From Nitratireductor sp. B36 (GTDB taxonomy: Bacteria > Pseudomonadota > Alphaproteobacteria > Rhizobiales > Rhizobiaceae), in contig NZ_JACKZY010000002.1 in the NCBI RefSeq assembly GCF_020833685.1, forward strand, positions 620,001 to 684,000: DNA of 64,000 nucleotides, written 5' to 3'. Of this stretch, positions 43,801 through 52,962 are shown piece after piece; positions within the stretch are counted from its first letter, which is position 1, and every line of letters starts with the position of its first letter. The translations under genes were made by a program, and so were the position numbers. Under the pieces are notes generated by a model. It saw only the letters and a program-made list of their open reading frames with translations. It was not told the DNA's origin and made no database searches.

Positions 43801-44433
43801 CGTCGTGTCGCCGCGCCCAACCAGCTTGATGAGTGGTGAGGTCTCGTGGCTGACAGAGACCTGCGAAAAACCGGAATCGCGGCAAAGACTTGCCGCCGCT
43901 TTCTCATGCTCGGGATATTTCCACGCATGCATGAAGACGATGGCCACCGCATCGATGCCGTCGGCCTTGGCCGCCTCGATCTCGCCCTTCACGGCTCCAA
44001 GGTCGAGTTCCGTTTCCACCGTGCCGTCCACGCGTCGGCGCTCCGGCACCTCGATCACGCGCTCATAGAGCTGTTCGGGAAGAATGATCTCCTTGGCGAA
44101 GATGTCGGGCCGCGCCTGGTAGGCGATCTTCAGCGCATCGCGAAAACCTTTGGTGATGAGAAGCGCCACGCGGTCGCCCTTGCGCTCCAGAAGCGCATTG
44201 GTCGCCACGGTCGTCCCCATCTTCACGTCGCCGATCAGATGCGAGGGCATGGGCTCGCCCTTTTTGACGCCCAGATGATCGCGTATGCCCTGAATGCCCG
44301 CATCGGCATAGGCTTCCGGGTTTTCAGAAAGCAGCTTGCGGGCAAAGAGCCCGCCATCGGGGGCGCGGCCGATAACGTCGGTGAACGTGCCGCCGCGGTC
44401 GATCCAAAAATCCCATTTGCCTGCTGTCATCAT
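40804..44433 (-). CDS. 5-oxoprolinase / hydantoinase A-B fusion
   Basis: This 1209-residue protein joins a HyuA-type ATPase half (about 1-690; [44 protein letters not shown]) and a HyuB-type half (about 700-1209; [56 protein letters not shown]). Fused forms of this length are usually ATP-dependent 5-oxoprolinases, which open pyroglutamate to glutamate; N-methylhydantoinase is an alternative. I chose ATG 44433 with AAGGA upstream; the frame is open to 44490. It is divergent from a TRAP transporter operon, which may bring in its substrate. Confidence 0.93.
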   Translation of the reverse strand: MMTAGKWDFWIDRGGTFTDVIGRAPDGGLFARKLLSENPEAYADAGIQGIRDHLGVKKGEPMPSHLIGDVKMGTTVATNALLERKGDRVALLITKGFRDALKIAYQARPDIFAKEIILPEQLYERVIEVPERRRVDGTVETELDLGAVKGEIEAAKADGIDAVAIVFMHAWKYPEHEKAAASLCRDSGFSQVSVSHETSPLIKLVGRGDTTVVDAYLSPILSRYVSRVAAELGVDENGQGPSLKFMMSSGGLTAADKFQGKDAILSGPAGGVVGMVETARLAGFDKVIGFDMGGTSTDVAHYDGEYERAFDTEVAGVRIRAPMMRIHTVAAGGGSVLHFEDNRLKVGPDSAGANPGPACYRRGGPLAVTDANVMLGKLQPDFFPAIFGPEQNQPLDVDAVRARFTALAEKLGDGRPPEAVAEGFVTIAVENMANAVKKISVQRGYDVTGYLLNCFGGAGGQHACLVADALGMEAVLIHPMSGLLSAYGIGLATVFASRQQALMQPFSKSALEAIDALSASLREEVRAELADQGITGDKVVWATKLEIRYEGTDTTLPIAFDGTLETAKAAFEAAHKAQFGFVYDDKPMVVEAVSVEGLDAGDGRPVEQEQATTEAMPQPGETRPIFCDGAWHDAGVFRREALSRGAKINGPALIIEANQTVVVEPGWQAEITALDHILMRRVEKKARMAALGTEADPVMLEVFNNLFMSIAEQMGVTLQNTAYSVNIKERLDFSCAVFDQNGALVANAPHMPVHLGSMDRSVETIIRLNNGNIRPGDVFALNAPYNGGTHLPDITVVTPVFDDRGETILFYTASRGHHADVGGTAPGSMTPLATTVDEEGVLFDNFKLVDGGRFREQDLHTLLTDHPYPARNPHQNIADLKAQIAANEKGVAELRKMIDQFGLDVVQAYMGHVQDNAAEAVRRVLERLPDASEYEYPTDTGQVIKVKITVDREKREATVDFTGTSDVQKNNFNAPEPVTRAAVLYAFRVMVEGQIPMNAGCLRPINIVIPEGCMLRPSYPAAVVAGNVETSQHVTNALFGAMKAIANSQGTMNNLTFGNEEYQYYETICSGSPAGRMNDGRGFDGASGVHVHMTNSRLTDPEILELRFPVLLEDFHIREGSGGKGKWNAGDGTRRTIRFLETMECAILSSHRTLPPRGVEGGGDGEMGKTEVRRRDGHVETLKGCDQTVIEAGEAVIVTTPTAGGFGKA

Positions 44434-44485
44434 CGGTTCCTTCGCATTATCCTTGCCGGAAGGAGAACCATGTCTCGGATAAAAC

Positions 44486-44502
44486 GTCAATAATTTATTG
44501 AC
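44486..44502. promoter_or_regulatory. Perfect palindrome between oxoprolinase and TRAP operon
   Basis: GTCAATAATTTATTGAC is an 8-1-8 perfect inverted repeat in the 157-bp divergent gap. The MarR-type regulator encoded at the end of the TRAP operon is the obvious candidate to bind it. Confidence 0.65.
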
Positions 44503-44590
44503 ATATTATCTGGATGTGCCACGCTGCCCAAGTCGCAGCGAAGAAGGTGAGGGAACGCCTCCGTTGCATTATAGAAATGGGAGATCAAAC

Positions 44591-45562
44591 ATGCATCATT
44601 CCGTCAAGTTCGCTTTGGCCGCAGCTGCGCTCGGCTTTGCCACATCCGCATCGGCGCAGACCAAGTGGGATATGCCGGTGCCTTATGGCGACACCAATTT
44701 CCACACTCAGAACATCGTTCAGTTTGCCGACGATGTGAAAACCGCCACCAATGGCGGGCTCGAAATCACCGTTCATTCAAACGGTTCACTCTTCAAGCAT
44801 CCGGACATCAAGAATTCCGTGCGTCAGGGGCTTGCCCAGATCGGTGAGATCCTCGGCTCGCGTCTTTCCAACGAAGATCCGATCTATGAAGTGGATTCCA
44901 TCCCCTTCCTGGCCACCAGCTATGACGACGCGAAGAAGCTTTATGATGCGTCGAAGGACCAGCTTGCCGCAAAGCTTCAGGAGCAGGGGCTTCAGCTGCT
45001 TTTCTCTGTGCCCTGGCCGCCGCAGGGCATCTACACCAAAAAGGAAATTTCCTCGGTTGACGACCTCAAGGGCCTGAAGATGCGTGCCTACAATGCGGCG
45101 ACCGAACGGCTCGCCCAGCTTGCCGGGGCATTGCCCACACAGGTCGAGGTGCCCGATTTGCCCACAGCCTTTGCCACGGGGCGTGTTGAAGCCATGATCA
45201 CCTCACCGTCGACAGGCGCAAACTCCAAGGTCTGGGATTTCCTCTCTCACTACTCCGATGCGCAGGCGTGGCTGCCGCGCAATATGGTCTTCGTGAACAA
45301 GGCAGCATTCGATGCCCTGCCGGAGGATCAGCAGGCAGCCGTGCTCGAGGCGGCCGCTACCGCGGAGACCCGTGGCTGGGAGGCTTCCGTCAAGGAAACG
45401 ATGGAGAAGACGCAGGTCCTGAAAGACAACGGCATCACCGTGACGGCGCCCAGCGCTGAGCTCAAGGAAGGGCTGGCAGCGATCGGTGCTGAGATGTCGG
45501 CGGAATGGGCCGAAAAGGCCGGCGACGAAGGCAAGGCCGTCCTGGACGCCTACAAGAACTGA
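44591..45562 (+). CDS. TRAP transporter substrate-binding protein (DctP family)
   Basis: This 323-residue periplasmic protein has a signal peptide (cut at ASA-Q, about residue 21). It shows DctP features: VHSNGSLFKHPDIKNSVRQGLAQIGEI, VDDLKGLKMRAYNAATERLAQLAGA and the arginine that usually binds the substrate carboxylate (MRAYN). ATG 44591 was chosen because the signal peptide starts there. The paired oxoprolinase suggests 5-oxoproline or a related acid as substrate. Confidence 0.93.
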   Translation: MHHSVKFALAAAALGFATSASAQTKWDMPVPYGDTNFHTQNIVQFADDVKTATNGGLEITVHSNGSLFKHPDIKNSVRQGLAQIGEILGSRLSNEDPIYEVDSIPFLATSYDDAKKLYDASKDQLAAKLQEQGLQLLFSVPWPPQGIYTKKEISSVDDLKGLKMRAYNAATERLAQLAGALPTQVEVPDLPTAFATGRVEAMITSPSTGANSKVWDFLSHYSDAQAWLPRNMVFVNKAAFDALPEDQQAAVLEAAATAETRGWEASVKETMEKTQVLKDNGITVTAPSAELKEGLAAIGAEMSAEWAEKAGDEGKAVLDAYKN

Positions 45563-45580
45563 TCGCTTTGACAGGCGCTG

Positions 45581-45606
45581 CAGGCGACGGAACATTTCGT
45601 TGCCTG
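45581..45606 (+). other. Intercistronic stem-loop between dctP- and dctQ-type genes
   Basis: CAGGCGACG-N8-CGTTGCCTG is an imperfect 9-bp stem in the 99-bp gap, without a T-run. Such hairpins can stabilise the upstream mRNA so that the binding protein is made in excess of the membrane parts. Confidence 0.5.
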
Positions 45607-45661
45607 TAGACGCGTTGCCGCGTGCAACCGCAATCTGACCGTCGGAGCGGAGACGACGACA

Positions 45662-46213
45662 ATGAGAAAGACATTAAACGGGCTCTATGGCGCGGCCGAA
45701 TGGCTGGCCATGGCTGCTCTCGGCGTGATCGCTCTTATGGTGTTTGCGCAAGTGCTCGGACGTGTCATCGACACTGTGATGGGCCTTTTCGGTCTGCCAC
45801 CCTTCGGATTTCTTGTTCCGTCGCTGGCGGAGATCGCTGGCTTTCTGCTGGTGGGAGCCTCGTTCATGGCGCTCGCCGGCTCGCTTCGCGGCGGTGCGCA
45901 GATCCGCGTGACGTTGGGATTGACAGCCATGCCCGACCGGATGCGGCAAATGGCCGAGGTATTCGTGCTCGTCATAGGTGCCGCGCTGTCGGGATTCTTC
46001 TTTTACTATGCGTCAAAGCTCGCCTTCGACAGCTACCGTTTCAACGAACTGTCCTATGGCATTATCGCCGTTCCGCTCTGGATCCCACAGGCGGTCATGG
46101 CGCTCGGGGTTGGTGTTTTCACCCTTGCCCTTCTGGACGACCTCTTTGCGGCTCTCGCCGGGAGGCCTCCATCCTATCTGGCAAATGAAGATGGCGCGGC
46201 GGAGGAGGTGTGA
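45662..46213 (+). CDS. TRAP transporter small permease (DctQ family)
   Basis: This 183-residue protein has four hydrophobic spans (about 15-35, 50-75, 95-120, 140-165), as usual for the small membrane subunit. VPSLAEIAGFLLVGASFMALAGSLRGGAQIRV is typical of the family. Its TGA overlaps the large permease ATG (TGATG). Confidence 0.92.
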   Translation: MRKTLNGLYGAAEWLAMAALGVIALMVFAQVLGRVIDTVMGLFGLPPFGFLVPSLAEIAGFLLVGASFMALAGSLRGGAQIRVTLGLTAMPDRMRQMAEVFVLVIGAALSGFFFYYASKLAFDSYRFNELSYGIIAVPLWIPQAVMALGVGVFTLALLDDLFAALAGRPPSYLANEDGAAEEV

Positions 46214-47517
46214 TGGATCTTCTGACCATTTCCCTCACACTCGGCGGCCTGCTCCTCGTTTTGCTGGCGGCAGGACTGTGGGTCGCGTTGGCGCTCATGA
46301 TTGCCGGTCTTGCCGCCATCTTCTTCATGGTGCCGGTGCCGCCCGGCGCGGTGATGGCCACCACGGTATGGGGTTCCATCAACTCCTGGGACCTTGCCGC
46401 TCTCCCGATGTTTATCTGGATGGGGGAGATTCTCTTTCGCACGCGGCTCGCAGAAGACATGTTCGCCGGGCTGGCGCCGTGGATGCGGCGTCTGCCGGGA
46501 CGGCTTCTGCACGTCAACATTCTTGGCTGTGCCATTTTCGCCGCTGTGTCGGGTTCGTCCGCCGCCACCACGGCCACCATTGGGCGCATGTCTCTCCCGG
46601 AACTCAGAAAGCGTGGCTACGACGAGCGCATGGCCATCGGCTCGCTCGCTGGTTCAGGCACGCTCGGCCTGCTTATTCCTCCCTCGATCATTCTGATCGT
46701 CTACGGTGCGGCCACCGAGCAGTCGATCGCGCGACTTTTCATCGCCGGGGTTATTCCCGGCCTGATGCTCGCAGCGCTCTTCATGGGCTATACGGCAGTC
46801 TGGTCTCTGATCAATCGCAGGCGCATGCCCGAAGCCGATGCACGCGTGCCCTATCTTCAGCGCATCTGGCAGACCCGTCGCCTTTTTCCGATCCTTGCAC
46901 TCATCGCCGGGGTTATCGGTTCCATTTATGGGGGCTTTGCTTCTCCCACGGAGGCGGCAGTCGTGGGAGTGGTGCTTGCGCTGGCGCTCTCTTGGTTCAC
47001 CGGCACGCTCAATCGTGTGACGTTTGCTGATGCGTTGCGCAACGCTTCACGTACCTCCTGCATGATCGTGCTCATTCTGGCTGGAGCATCGGTGTTGACG
47101 GTGGCTATGGGCTATACGGGCATTCCCCGGGCGCTGGCGCAGTTCATCGCAGAACAGGGATATTCGCCCTATGCGCTGCTCGCGGCGCTGACATTGTTCT
47201 TCATCGTTCTCGGCTGTTTTCTGGATGGCATTTCGATCGTCGTGCTGACCGCCTCCGTCATTTTGCCCATGGTGGAGGCTGCGGGGCTCGACATCATCTG
47301 GTTCGGCATCTATCTCGTCATCGTGGTCGAGATGAGCCAGATCACACCGCCGGTGGGTTTCAACCTGTTCGTCATTCAGGGGCTGACCGGCCACAACATT
47401 CTGAAGGTCGCCGGCATGACACTGCCGTTCTTCCTCATGATGATCGTTGCCGTGGTGCTGATCATCATGTTCCCGCAACTGGCGCTGTGGCTGCCGCAAA
47501 CCATGCTCGCGAGGTGA
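46213..47517 (+). CDS. TRAP transporter large permease (DctM family)
   Basis: This 434-residue protein carries the transport path, with about 12 membrane segments. Family phrases are ALPMFIWMGEILFRTRLAEDMF, GSSAATTATIGRMSLPELRKRGYD, LAGSGTLGLLIPPSIILIVYG and ITPPVGFNLFVIQGLTG. A GTG three bases upstream is an alternative start. Its stop overlaps the MarR-type gene (TGATG). Confidence 0.95.
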   Translation: MDLLTISLTLGGLLLVLLAAGLWVALALMIAGLAAIFFMVPVPPGAVMATTVWGSINSWDLAALPMFIWMGEILFRTRLAEDMFAGLAPWMRRLPGRLLHVNILGCAIFAAVSGSSAATTATIGRMSLPELRKRGYDERMAIGSLAGSGTLGLLIPPSIILIVYGAATEQSIARLFIAGVIPGLMLAALFMGYTAVWSLINRRRMPEADARVPYLQRIWQTRRLFPILALIAGVIGSIYGGFASPTEAAVVGVVLALALSWFTGTLNRVTFADALRNASRTSCMIVLILAGASVLTVAMGYTGIPRALAQFIAEQGYSPYALLAALTLFFIVLGCFLDGISIVVLTASVILPMVEAAGLDIIWFGIYLVIVVEMSQITPPVGFNLFVIQGLTGHNILKVAGMTLPFFLMMIVAVVLIIMFPQLALWLPQTMLAR

Positions 47518-48041
47518 TGATGTCGAACGCGGAAAAGAAAGTCGGTCCGGTGGTCTCTGCTGCCCATCTGGCCGCCGGTGCCATGCCGGCATTGTCGGAG
47601 ATCGAATTTGCGATGACCGTGATGAACCATTCCTTCGAGCGCTGGATGGTACGCTGCATGGCGGCTGCAGGTGTTCCGGGACTGCAGCCCACCGCCGTGC
47701 AAATCCTGCACGCGGTCAATCATCGGAACCGGGAGAAGACGCTTTCGGAATTGTGCATGATGTTCAACATCGAGGATGTGCACGTCGCTTCCTATGCTAT
47801 CAAGAAACTTGCTGCGCTCGGCCTGGTCAAGACTGGGCGCAGAGGCAAGGAGAAGACCGTCAAGGCCACGGCGGAGGGCGCTGCGGCTTGCGAGCGCTAT
47901 CATGAGGTTCGCGAGGCTCTGCTTGTTGCCAGCACAAAGCGGCTCAAACTCGATGAGGAGGCGCTTTCTGGCATCGCAGCGGTTATGCACGCACTTTCTG
48001 GCCAGTACGATCAGGCTGCGCGCAGCGCGACCAGTCTTTAG
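47517..48041 (+). CDS. MarR-like winged-helix regulator
   Basis: This 174-residue protein has a winged-helix core: QPTAVQILHAVNHRNREKTLSELCMMFNIEDVHVASYAIKKLAALGLVKTGRRGKEKTVKATAEGAAACERY. It is coupled to the TRAP permease, so it probably controls uptake and the divergent oxoprolinase, possibly at the palindrome 44486-44502. The ligand is unknown. Confidence 0.85.
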   Translation: MMSNAEKKVGPVVSAAHLAAGAMPALSEIEFAMTVMNHSFERWMVRCMAAAGVPGLQPTAVQILHAVNHRNREKTLSELCMMFNIEDVHVASYAIKKLAALGLVKTGRRGKEKTVKATAEGAAACERYHEVREALLVASTKRLKLDEEALSGIAAVMHALSGQYDQAARSATSL

Positions 48042-48170
48042 CCCTCTCTTCTGATCCCGCATCGTTACCGACAGTCACTCAACGTGACGAAACTCCGTGC
48101 CGGCGCGCGCATTTCCCTCTTGTGAGCGCGGCGACGCGCTTTTGAGATGCGCTTTGTATGGAGAGTGGAT

Positions 48171-48356
48171 ATGAAAAAGTTTCTAGCCGCCACCGTTTCG
48201 GGCCTTGCCCTTCTTGGACTTGCTGCCTGCAGCGAAGGCGACAACACGACCACCCAGAGCATCGAGCCCGAGCAGCAGGATGCGACCCCGATGGATCCGC
48301 CGGCTGCAGCGCCGGAAGCTGAGCCGATGCAGGATCAGGATACGACCAGTCAGTAA
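48171..48356 (+). CDS. Small lipoprotein
   Basis: This 61-residue protein has a lipoprotein signal (MKKFLAATVSGLALLGLAAC, cysteine 20). The mature 41 residues are rich in Pro, Glu, Gln, Asp and Thr and probably unstructured. It is tethered to a membrane; function unknown. A GGAGAG ribosome site precedes the ATG. After the stop, AATAAAGG-type short repeats occur up to about 48392. Confidence 0.8.
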   Translation: MKKFLAATVSGLALLGLAACSEGDNTTTQSIEPEQQDATPMDPPAAAPEAEPMQDQDTTSQ

Positions 48357-48521
48357 GGGCCAGCCAATAAAGGCCATCAAAGGCCAATAAAGGTATGACC
48401 CGTCAGGCTGCGTATTGAGTGCCTGAGACCAAAGACCGGATGGCGCAAAAGGTGCCGTCCGGTTTTTGCTTGCGCCAAACTGCGCCTCGAAATCCAAAGC
48501 GTTTGCGGTTACAAAACCGAC

Positions 48522-49232
48522 ATGACGTTTTGGGATCGGATAACAGACTTTATCACGCGCGCGCCGGGCAATGCGCTGTCGGCGATGGTCGAGGCCATCC
48601 GCACGGTTTTCGAAGGCGACCCGCAACTGCGTCGGCGTGTTGCCTTTTCGATCGCCATCATTGCTCTGTCGGCGAAAATGGCTAAGGCAGATGGTGTCGT
48701 CACGCAGGACGAGGTGCGGGCGTTTCACGAGATTTTCTCGGTTCCGCGCAATGAACAGGCCAATGTTGCGCGTCTATACAGCCTCGCTCAGCAGGACGTG
48801 GCCGGCTTTGAAGCCTATGCGCATCAAATGGCCAATCTATGCGGATATGGCGGACCCAATTGCATGGTCCTCGAAGACATTCTTGATGCGCTCTTCCATA
48901 TCGCAAAGGCCGATGGTGTGATTCACGAGCGGGAGACGGCGTTTTTGCAGCGCGTCGCAGAGATCTTTGATATTGGCGAAGATCATTTCGAGCAAATTCT
49001 GTCACGTCACGCCATTAAGGGAGATGGCAATCCCTATCTGGTTCTGGGCGTTGATCAGGATGCACCGTTCGAGGACATCAAGCGTCATTATCGCAAGCTG
49101 GTCGCCGAGAACCACCCAGACAGGCTGATCGCGCGTGGGGTTCCCGAAGAATTTCTGGCCATCGCCAACACTCGTCTTGCCGCGATCAATGCCGCCTATG
49201 AGAGCATCGAGAAAGTGCAGGTGCGCGCTTGA
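48522..49232 (+). CDS. DnaJ-like protein with TerB-like domain (DjlA type)
   Basis: This 236-residue protein has a TerB-like helical domain (about 40-150; AKMAKADGVVTQDEVRAFHEIF and IAKADGVIHERETAFLQRVAEIF, two acidic metal-site repeats) and a C-terminal J-domain (about 165-232; NPYLVLGVDQDAPFEDIKRHYRKLVAENHPDRL) with the HPD motif. It should stimulate DnaK ATPase. E. coli DjlA has an N-terminal membrane span, which is not evident here. Its stop overlaps the start of the amidase gene. Confidence 0.92.
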   Translation: MTFWDRITDFITRAPGNALSAMVEAIRTVFEGDPQLRRRVAFSIAIIALSAKMAKADGVVTQDEVRAFHEIFSVPRNEQANVARLYSLAQQDVAGFEAYAHQMANLCGYGGPNCMVLEDILDALFHIAKADGVIHERETAFLQRVAEIFDIGEDHFEQILSRHAIKGDGNPYLVLGVDQDAPFEDIKRHYRKLVAENHPDRLIARGVPEEFLAIANTRLAAINAAYESIEKVQVRA

Positions 49233-49996
49233 GTGTGGACGTCCTGAAAGCTGCCTCATTTGAGCCGGATTTCCAAGGCGCAGAGGTTTGTCCATCTCCC
49301 AATTTTGGCGAGCGGCGGAATGGCTGCACTCCCGATGCTCTTATCCTTCACTACACTGGAATGGAGACCGGCCAGAGCGCGCAGGACTGGCTTTGTGCGT
49401 CAGAGAGCGAGGTTTCAAGTCATTACCTCGTTCATGAAGATGGACGCATCGTGCAGATGGTCCGTGAGGCGGACCGCGCATGGCATGCAGGCCGGGGCAC
49501 CTGGCAGGGCCGCGATGATGTGAATTCCTGGTCCATCGGCATCGAAATTGCGAATGCGGGGCATCCCATGGGGTTACCGGAATTCCCGGAGGCCCAAATC
49601 GAAGCGGTTTTGAGACTTGGGCGCGATATCTGTCGGCGTCACGGTATTCCACCAAAACGCGTTCTTGCTCACTCCGACATTGCCCCTGGCCGAAAGGTAG
49701 ATCCAGGGGAACGTTTCCCATGGAAGCGCCTGGCGGAAGCAGGACTTGGCCATTTTGTCGCAACAGTGTCTGTTTCAGGCGGACGTGTCCTCGGCCCGGA
49801 GGACGACGGGCCAGCCGTTGAGGCGCTGCAGAGATTGTTGAAACGCTATGGCTATAACATCGATGTCAGCGGTGTTTATGACGAAAAAACCCAAACTGTT
49901 GTCCGGGAATTTCAAAGACATTTCAGACCTTTAGAGGTTAGTGGTCTGGCTGATGCGACAACATGCATAATTCTGCGGGAATTGTTGTATAATTGA
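49229..49996 (+). CDS. N-acetylmuramoyl-L-alanine amidase (AmpD/AmiD family)
   Basis: This 255-residue protein has the zinc amidase_2 domain (about 20-160): ALILHYTGMETG, SSHYLVHEDGRIVQMV, WHAGRGTW, and AHSDIAPGRKVDPGERFPW. The peptidoglycan-binding domain (about 185-252; EALQRLLKRYGYNIDVSGVYDEKTQTVVREFQRHFRP) follows. No signal peptide is evident, so it may act in the cytoplasm on recycled anhydro-muropeptides. TTG 49229 (overlapping the upstream TGA) and GTG 49235 are both possible starts. About 210 bases after it hold no gene. Confidence 0.9.
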   Translation: MSVDVLKAASFEPDFQGAEVCPSPNFGERRNGCTPDALILHYTGMETGQSAQDWLCASESEVSSHYLVHEDGRIVQMVREADRAWHAGRGTWQGRDDVNSWSIGIEIANAGHPMGLPEFPEAQIEAVLRLGRDICRRHGIPPKRVLAHSDIAPGRKVDPGERFPWKRLAEAGLGHFVATVSVSGGRVLGPEDDGPAVEALQRLLKRYGYNIDVSGVYDEKTQTVVREFQRHFRPLEVSGLADATTCIILRELLYN

Positions 49997-50205
49997 TCTG
50001 TGATTGATTCTTCTCCCTGACGATCACTCACTCCCAAGATTGGCGCAAAATTACATCGATTCATATTTATTGAATTGAAGCGCCTTTTTTGTTTCCCCTT
50101 CGCCTGCAAAACACCGCCCGTGTTGAGGTCGTGGGACCCTTGTCCCGGCCTCTTGAAAAAGCAAAACCGCCGCGCGAATGCCGCGGCTCAGAGTTACGGG
50201 TCGAA

Positions 50206-50895
50206 ATGAAAATCAAAACCTTACTCGCGGCAGCGATCGCTGTCGGCGCTGCAACGTCTTTGTCCAACGCTGGCGAGAAGACCAACTACGCACAGGAAAT
50301 TGCTCTGCATTCCGCCAAGAAGAGTGCTGAGAAAACCACCAAAGGCGAAGATGCTCCTAATCTGCTTCGGACAATTCTTCGCGGCGGAAATGGTTCCCAG
50401 GCGAGCAAGGTCGATATGACCACCACCGCGTCCGTCAAGCCGGCGAAAGCCACCAAGAAGACCGCTTCAAAGTCGAGCAGGAAGAAAACCACGGTGAAGA
50501 CGACCGTCCGTTCAAGCGGGAAGGGCGGTTCCTATCAGACGATCATCGCTCAATACGCTTCGGCTTACGGGGTGCCGGTTTCCCTGGCGAATGCGGTGGT
50601 CCGGGTTGAGAGCAACTACCGGGCCAATGCACGGGGAGCGGCAGGCGAAATTGGCCTCATGCAGATCAAGCCGGCCACGGCACGCATGATGGGTTACCGC
50701 GGTTCGGCCAAGGGGCTCTACAATCCCGACACCAACATCAAGTATGGCATGAAGTATCTCGCCAAGGCGCACAAGCTTGGTGGAGGCACGACCTGCGGGA
50801 CGATTCTGAAATACAATGCAGGCCATGGCGCAAAGCGCATGAACCCGATCTCTTCGCGTTATTGCTCGAAGGTGAAGCGCATTCTCGGACACTAA
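50206..50895 (+). CDS. Exported lytic transglycosylase (SLT family)
   Basis: This 229-residue protein has a signal peptide (about 1-22, SNA-G), then a basic Lys/Thr/Ser-rich linker (about 60-105), then an SLT domain (about 110-229; YGVPVSLANAVVRVESNYRANARGAAGEIGLMQIKPATARMMGY) with the catalytic glutamate in VES. The basic linker may hold it to the wall or outer membrane. ATG 50206 was chosen because the signal peptide begins there. Confidence 0.93.
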   Translation: MKIKTLLAAAIAVGAATSLSNAGEKTNYAQEIALHSAKKSAEKTTKGEDAPNLLRTILRGGNGSQASKVDMTTTASVKPAKATKKTASKSSRKKTTVKTTVRSSGKGGSYQTIIAQYASAYGVPVSLANAVVRVESNYRANARGAAGEIGLMQIKPATARMMGYRGSAKGLYNPDTNIKYGMKYLAKAHKLGGGTTCGTILKYNAGHGAKRMNPISSRYCSKVKRILGH

Positions 50896-50974
50896 GTTCG
50901 GGAATACGGGGTTTCGTGTGCAAACGCATGCGTTTTGAGTTGCGTTTTGTCGCACGAAACCCTTTATACGTCCT

Positions 50975-51413
50975 GCCAGCCGGTCGGACGGCCGCGCGAA
51001 CGAGAGCCGAAAGGCTGTTTGCGAGGAAAGTCCGGGCTCCACGGAAAAACGGTGCCGGATAACATCCGGCGGGGGCAACCCCAGGGAAAGTGCCACAGAA
51101 AGCAGACCGCCCCGCCTGTTTTTCGGTTGTTTTTCAGCTATTTGCCGAGAACCGAAAAACTGGCGGGGTCAGGGTGAAAGGGTGGGGTAAGAGCCCACCG
51201 CGTCGACGGTAACGAAGACGGCATGGTAAACCCCACCGGGAGCAAGACCGAATAGGAATGGCGCGAGGGGCGACCCTCAGGGCGTTTCCGGCCCAGCCGT
51301 TCGGGTAGGTTGCTTGAGGCCGATGGCAACATCGGACCCAGAGGAATGGCCGTCACGTTGCATCGTTTTCGGGCGTTGCAGCCATACAGAACCCGGCTTA
51401 CAGACCGGCTGGC
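50975..51413 (+). ncRNA. rnpB: RNase P RNA (type A)
   Basis: The 5' end GCCAGCCGGTCGG pairs with the 3' end CCGGCTGGC (P1). The conserved core strings GAGGAAAGTCCGGGCTCCAC, ACAGAAAGCAGACCGCC, GGTAAGAGCCCACCG, GGTAAACCCCACC, GAGCAAGACCGAATAGG and ACAGAACCCGGCTTACAG occur in the right order. The long helix around 51110-51160 is typical of alphaproteobacteria. This RNA trims the 5' ends of tRNA precursors. Confidence 0.97.
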
Positions 51414-51490
51414 ACCGATTTTCCGAAATTCGCCGATTTCTCCGGAATTCGACGGATTTTCGGCTCCTTTTCAGAAAATTCCGAACAGTT

Positions 51491-52600
51491 TCACGCCGTT
51501 TTCAATGCAGCGTCGATCGCCTGCCAGAGGGCGTCTGTCGGCTCGCATCCGACCGACAGACGAACGAAACCTTCGGCCACATCATCACCCCATCGCGCGC
51601 GCCGTTCGGCCGAGGTGTGAACGCCGCCGAACGAGGTGGTCGCCTCAATGAGCGGACAGGCATCGATGAAGCGCTCTGCCTGTTCTTTCGAGCCGAGCGT
51701 CAGTCCGACGAGCGAACCGAAACGGAGCATCTGGGTTTTGGCAAGGGCGTGCGAGGGATCATTCTTCAGGCCAGGATAGCGCACCGACCGGACCGCTGGA
51801 TGATCTGCGAGACGTGTTGCAATGCTCTCGGCGGATGAGCACATGCGGTCGAAGCGCACTTCGAGCGTTTCGAGCCCGCGCAGGACCAGCCATGCTTCGA
51901 AGGGGCCGGGGATGACACCGGCAAGTTTGCGCCACTCGCGGATCGTTTCGATCATCGTTGCGTCGCGGCCTGCGACGTGTCCGAAAAGCACGTCGGAATG
52001 TCCGTTGGGGGCCTTGGTGTCGGCGGCAAGCACAAGATCGACGCCGAGATCCAGCGGCCGCTGGCCATAGGGCGTCATGGTGGTGTTGTCGGCGACAACG
52101 ATTGCGCCCGAAGCATGGGCAGCCTTCGTGATCAATTGAATGTCGCACAGATCAAGGCCGGGATTGGACGGCGTCTCGATGAGCACCATGCGGTATCCGG
52201 CAAAACCACCTTCTGCGAATGACGCGGTCGGGCGGGTGTCGTAGCTGATGCCAAGACGGGTGAGGTGCTTTTCCAGAAGAACTCGGGGTGTGTAGTAGCC
52301 GTCCGAGGGCAGGAGTATCCGATCGCCGGCTGAAAGCAGGGCCAGGAGAACCGACGAGATGGCCGCCATGCCCGATGGGAAGACGATGGCTTCGGCATCC
52401 TCCAGATGTGCGAAGGCTGCCTCCACCGCCTCCCAGGTGGGGTTGTCAAACCGGCCATACTGACGCGCGCCCGCCGGGTCGCCGGGCAGATGAAACACCG
52501 AGCTCATGACGATCGGTGTAGAGAGCGGGTCGCCTTTTGAAAGGTTTCCCGAATGAAGGTGTGAGAGGCTTGCTGCACGGGCATTCTGACTTTCGGACAT
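51491..52600 (-). CDS. Cys/Met-metabolism PLP-dependent enzyme (cystathionine gamma-lyase-like)
   Basis: This 369-residue enzyme has the trans-sulfuration fold: YGRFDNPTWEAVEAAFAHLEDAEAIVFPSGMAAIS, VLIETPSNPGLDLCDI, VVADNTTMTPYGQRPLDLGVDLVLAADTKAPNGHSDVLFG with the Schiff-base lysine in DTK. The usual STTKY is replaced by ADTKAPNGH, so the reaction (gamma-lyase, gamma-synthase or another) is uncertain. ATG 52600 has a GAGGAG ribosome site. It converges on rnpB. Confidence 0.9.
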   Translation of the reverse strand: MSESQNARAASLSHLHSGNLSKGDPLSTPIVMSSVFHLPGDPAGARQYGRFDNPTWEAVEAAFAHLEDAEAIVFPSGMAAISSVLLALLSAGDRILLPSDGYYTPRVLLEKHLTRLGISYDTRPTASFAEGGFAGYRMVLIETPSNPGLDLCDIQLITKAAHASGAIVVADNTTMTPYGQRPLDLGVDLVLAADTKAPNGHSDVLFGHVAGRDATMIETIREWRKLAGVIPGPFEAWLVLRGLETLEVRFDRMCSSAESIATRLADHPAVRSVRYPGLKNDPSHALAKTQMLRFGSLVGLTLGSKEQAERFIDACPLIEATTSFGGVHTSAERRARWGDDVAEGFVRLSVGCEPTDALWQAIDAALKTA

Positions 52601-52745
52601 TGGGCTCCTCACGATGAATTTGGATGGATGCTGGCCGGACGGCACGAGGCTCTTCCTAACCTTTTGTTAGCCTTAATGCACGATAAATGACCATGGCCCG
52701 ATGCATGTCCAAAACGCCTGTCATTGCGGCATTTGTGAAGCTTAA

Positions 52746-52780
52746 TCCCGTTGACGCCCATATCGGCCCATGGTACCCCA
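52746..52780. promoter_or_regulatory. MraZ-type operator array upstream of mraZ
   Basis: On the minus strand this reads TGGGG-N5-TGGGC-N5-TGGGC-N5-CGGGA: three perfect TGGGN repeats and one degenerate copy at exact 10-bp spacing. E. coli MraZ binds TGGGN direct repeats with 5-nt spacers at its own promoter. The site is about 180 bp before the mraZ ATG. The 362-bp gap (52601-52962) shows no gene. Confidence 0.75.
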
Positions 52781-52962
52781 TATAACAAATCAGCGTTTCG
52801 TTGCAGTTGGAGTACGGGTTCCTCCCATGTCGGCCTCTTTTTCCGGGCGGCGTGGAAGCTGGGATTCACCCTTGCAGGGGGGCGGGCAAATGTTCGGAGA
52901 GCCGCAGCTGAGCGCGGCTGAAGAGATGCAGAGGGGCATGGGCCTTTTGGCCACAACGCGTC

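Noticed and set aside
48357-48392. Short direct repeats of the AATAAAGGCC type after the small lipoprotein gene
   Set aside because: Only two or three imperfect units; too little to call a functional repeat or a terminator.
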